DNA of 15,666 bases, taken from CADEED01 sp035995425 (GTDB lineage: Bacteria > Pseudomonadota > Gammaproteobacteria > Steroidobacterales > Steroidobacteraceae). The notes below the pieces were generated by a model that was not told the DNA's origin, made no database searches, and was given only the letters and a program-made list of their open reading frames with translations. Numbering within the stretch: position 1 is the stretch's first letter; each line of letters opens with the position of its first letter. The DNA lies in assembly GCA_035995425.1 (NCBI GenBank), contig DASYKM010000052.1:1-15666 (forward strand), written 5' to 3'. A program made the translations under genes and the position numbers. Shown here piece by piece: positions 14,037-15,666 of this stretch.

Positions 14037-15666
14037 CTAGTTAGCTTCGCGCAGATGTTGCTCACGCCGGCGGGCGATCAGCGGCTCGATGGCTTCGAGC
14101 AGCTGCGCTTCCTGGTACGGCTTGCCGAGATAGTCGTCGACGCCGATCTCGATGGCGCGGGCGCGATGTTTCTCGCCCACGCGCGAGGTGATCATGATGA
14201 TGGGGATGCCCGAGAGCCGGGGATCGGCGCGCACCTGGGTGGCTACTTCGTAGCCGTCCATGCGCGGCATTTCGATGTCGAGCAGGATGATGTCGGGGGT
14301 GTGCTCCTGGAGCATCTCCATGGCGTCCACGCCATCACGCGCGGTCAGCACGCGCATGCCGTTGCGTTCGAGCAGTCGCTGCGTCACGCGGCGCACGGTG
14401 ATCGAGTCGTCGACGACCAGTGCGACTGACCGGGTATCGGTCTTCTCGCGCGGCATGACCGGCTCGGCGCGCACGCGCCAGTCGGTGCGCACCAGCGCGC
14501 CGATGTCGAGAATGATGACGATGCGGCCGTCGCCGAGAATCGTCGCGCCGGATATTCCACGAATCGCCGCGATCTGCGGACCGACCGACTTCACGACGAT
14601 CTCGCGGCTGCCCACGAGCTCATCGGTGACGAGGCCGGTGGAATGTTCGCCGGCGCGCACCAGGATCACCGGTACGGTCACGTCACCATCGGGCAACGGG
14701 CCCGGCTCGCGCCCGACGTAGAACGCCAGGTGCTGGAAGCGATATTTCTGGCCGCCGTATTCGAAGGCCGGCGCTTCGGGGCCGAGATGCGCCTCGACCT
14801 CGGCGCGCGACAGGCGCACTACGCCTTCGACCGTGGGCAGCGGCAGCGCGTACAGCTCGTCGTTGGCGCGCAGGATCAGCGCGTGGCTGATGGCGAGCGT
14901 CAATGGCAGGCGAATGGTGAAGCGCGAGCCCTCGCCGGGCTTCGTCTCCATGTGCAGTGCGCCGCCGAGCTTCTTGATCTCGCTGGCAACCACGTCCATG
15001 CCGACACCGCGGCCGGACAGCGTGCTCACGGCGCCAGCGGTCGAGAAGCCGGGCTCGAGCACCAGCTGCATGATGTCCTCGTCGGAGAGCTGCTGGTCGG
15101 CGCGAACCATGCCGAGCGAAATGCCCTTGTCGCGGATCGCCTTGAGATTCATGCCGGCGCCGTCGTCGGAAACTTCGACCACGACCTCGGAGCCCTCGCG
15201 ATGCAGCGAGATGGTGATGGTGCCGCTCTCGTCTTTGCCGTGTTTCTTACGTACCTCGGGCGCCTCGATGCCATGCGCGACGGCGTTGCGCAGCATGTGC
15301 TCGAACGGCGGCATCATGCGCTCGAGCACCTGGCGGTCGAGCTCGCCGGAGGCGCCCTCGATCTGCAGCTCGGCCTGCTTGTGCGTGTCGGTGGCCGCCT
15401 GGCGCACGATGCGCGCCAGCCGCTGCACGTGGCGCTGGAAGGAGACCATGCGGGTGCGCATCAGGCCGTTCTGCAATTCCGTGATCGTGCGCGCCTGCTG
15501 CTGCAACAGGTTCTGGGTGTCCTGCGCGAGCGTTTCCAGCAGCTGCTGGATGCTCGCGACGTCGTTCGCGGTCTCGGCGAGCGCACGCGAGAACTGCTGG
15601 ATCGAGGAGTAGCGATCGAGCTCGAGCGGATCGAAGTCGCTGCGGTCGGCAGTCTCGGTCTCGTGG
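14037..15666 (-). CDS. chpA: Chemosensory histidine kinase/response regulator ChpA (PilL), C-terminal part
   Basis: The gene runs off the right edge, leaving the last 542 residues. In order they show the dimerisation helices (FDPLELDRYSSIQQFSRALAE, TELQNGLMRTRMVSF), the HATPase domain with N-box HMLRNAVAHGIE, G1 DDGAGMN and G2 GRGVGMD, a CheW-like regulatory domain (TLAISHALILRANDELYALPL ... DIGALV), and a C-terminal receiver. The receiver has the acidic pair VVDDS, the phospho-acceptor Asp in LLDIEMP (codon 14277-14279), ITS and GKP. This is the ChpA/PilL layout, where the kinase controls twitching motility through PilG/PilH-type regulators. The N-terminal phosphotransfer domains lie outside the window. 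TAG ends the frame at 14037, 14 nt before the CheW-like gene. Confidence 0.95.
   Translation of the reverse strand, partial: HETETADRSDFDPLELDRYSSIQQFSRALAETANDVASIQQLLETLAQDTQNLLQQQARTITELQNGLMRTRMVSFQRHVQRLARIVRQAATDTHKQAELQIEGASGELDRQVLERMMPPFEHMLRNAVAHGIEAPEVRKKHGKDESGTITISLHREGSEVVVEVSDDGAGMNLKAIRDKGISLGMVRADQQLSDEDIMQLVLEPGFSTAGAVSTLSGRGVGMDVVASEIKKLGGALHMETKPGEGSRFTIRLPLTLAISHALILRANDELYALPLPTVEGVVRLSRAEVEAHLGPEAPAFEYGGQKYRFQHLAFYVGREPGPLPDGDVTVPVILVRAGEHSTGLVTDELVGSREIVVKSVGPQIAAIRGISGATILGDGRIVIILDIGALVRTDWRVRAEPVMPREKTDTRSVALVVDDSITVRRVTQRLLERNGMRVLTARDGVDAMEMLQEHTPDIILLDIEMPRMDGYEVATQVRADPRLSGIPIIMITSRVGEKHRARAIEIGVDDYLGKPYQEAQLLEAIEPLIARRREQHLREAN

Overview
The window is GC-rich and densely packed, with overlapping or near-touching genes on both strands. 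The gene set points to a diderm gammaproteobacterium: a TonB-dependent receptor, AmpD peptidoglycan recycling, and a ChpA/PilL-type chemosensory kinase of the kind that controls type IV pili. The style resembles the Xanthomonadales/Nevskiales/Steroidobacter part of the class, but nothing here fixes the genus.

Region 1 (95-2336, + strand) is a tight operon of pdxH, a membrane-anchored metallopeptidase with a metzincin-type zinc motif, and a BtuD/FhuC-like ABC ATPase with no permease or binding protein beside it. Its 3' end overlaps by 17 bp the end of a convergent two-gene unit (2320-3518, - strand) that encodes an inositol-monophosphatase/histidinol-phosphatase-family enzyme and a small membrane protein.

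Region 2 (about 3598-6329, + strand) is a vitamin B12 unit. A cobalamin riboswitch lies in the long leader of a BtuB-type outer-membrane receptor, followed 17 bp later by a PduO-type ATP:cob(I)alamin adenosyltransferase. This gives B12 capture at the outer membrane and conversion to the adenosyl cofactor under riboswitch control. The ABC ATPase of region 1 may be the inner-membrane partner, but that is inference.

Region 3 (6368-9403) holds ampD (- strand), divergent from bioA-rsmE, which overlap by 10 nt, and then a small two-helix protein that looks like an ion-channel pore module with an altered filter. Region 4 (9423-15666, - strand) reads 5'->3' from the right edge: the C-terminal part of chpA, a CheW-like ChpC-type gene, a broken acyltransferase, a 42-codon relic of the CheW-like gene, and an intact acyltransferase/SGNH-hydrolase fusion.

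The most unusual feature is in region 4. The pair [cheW-like + acyltransferase] has been duplicated in tandem and each copy has lost a different half: the upstream copy keeps cheW and has a dead acyltransferase, while the downstream copy has a shrunken cheW and an intact acyltransferase. The dead acyltransferase carries a 1-nt deletion and a deletion of about 86 nt that removes the catalytic-serine GDSHA segment. I saw no tRNA, rRNA, CRISPR array, insertion sequence or phage gene. The only stretch over 300 bp without a protein gene is 3519-3885, which holds the hairpin and the riboswitch leader. Positions 1-94 show nothing I can assign firmly.
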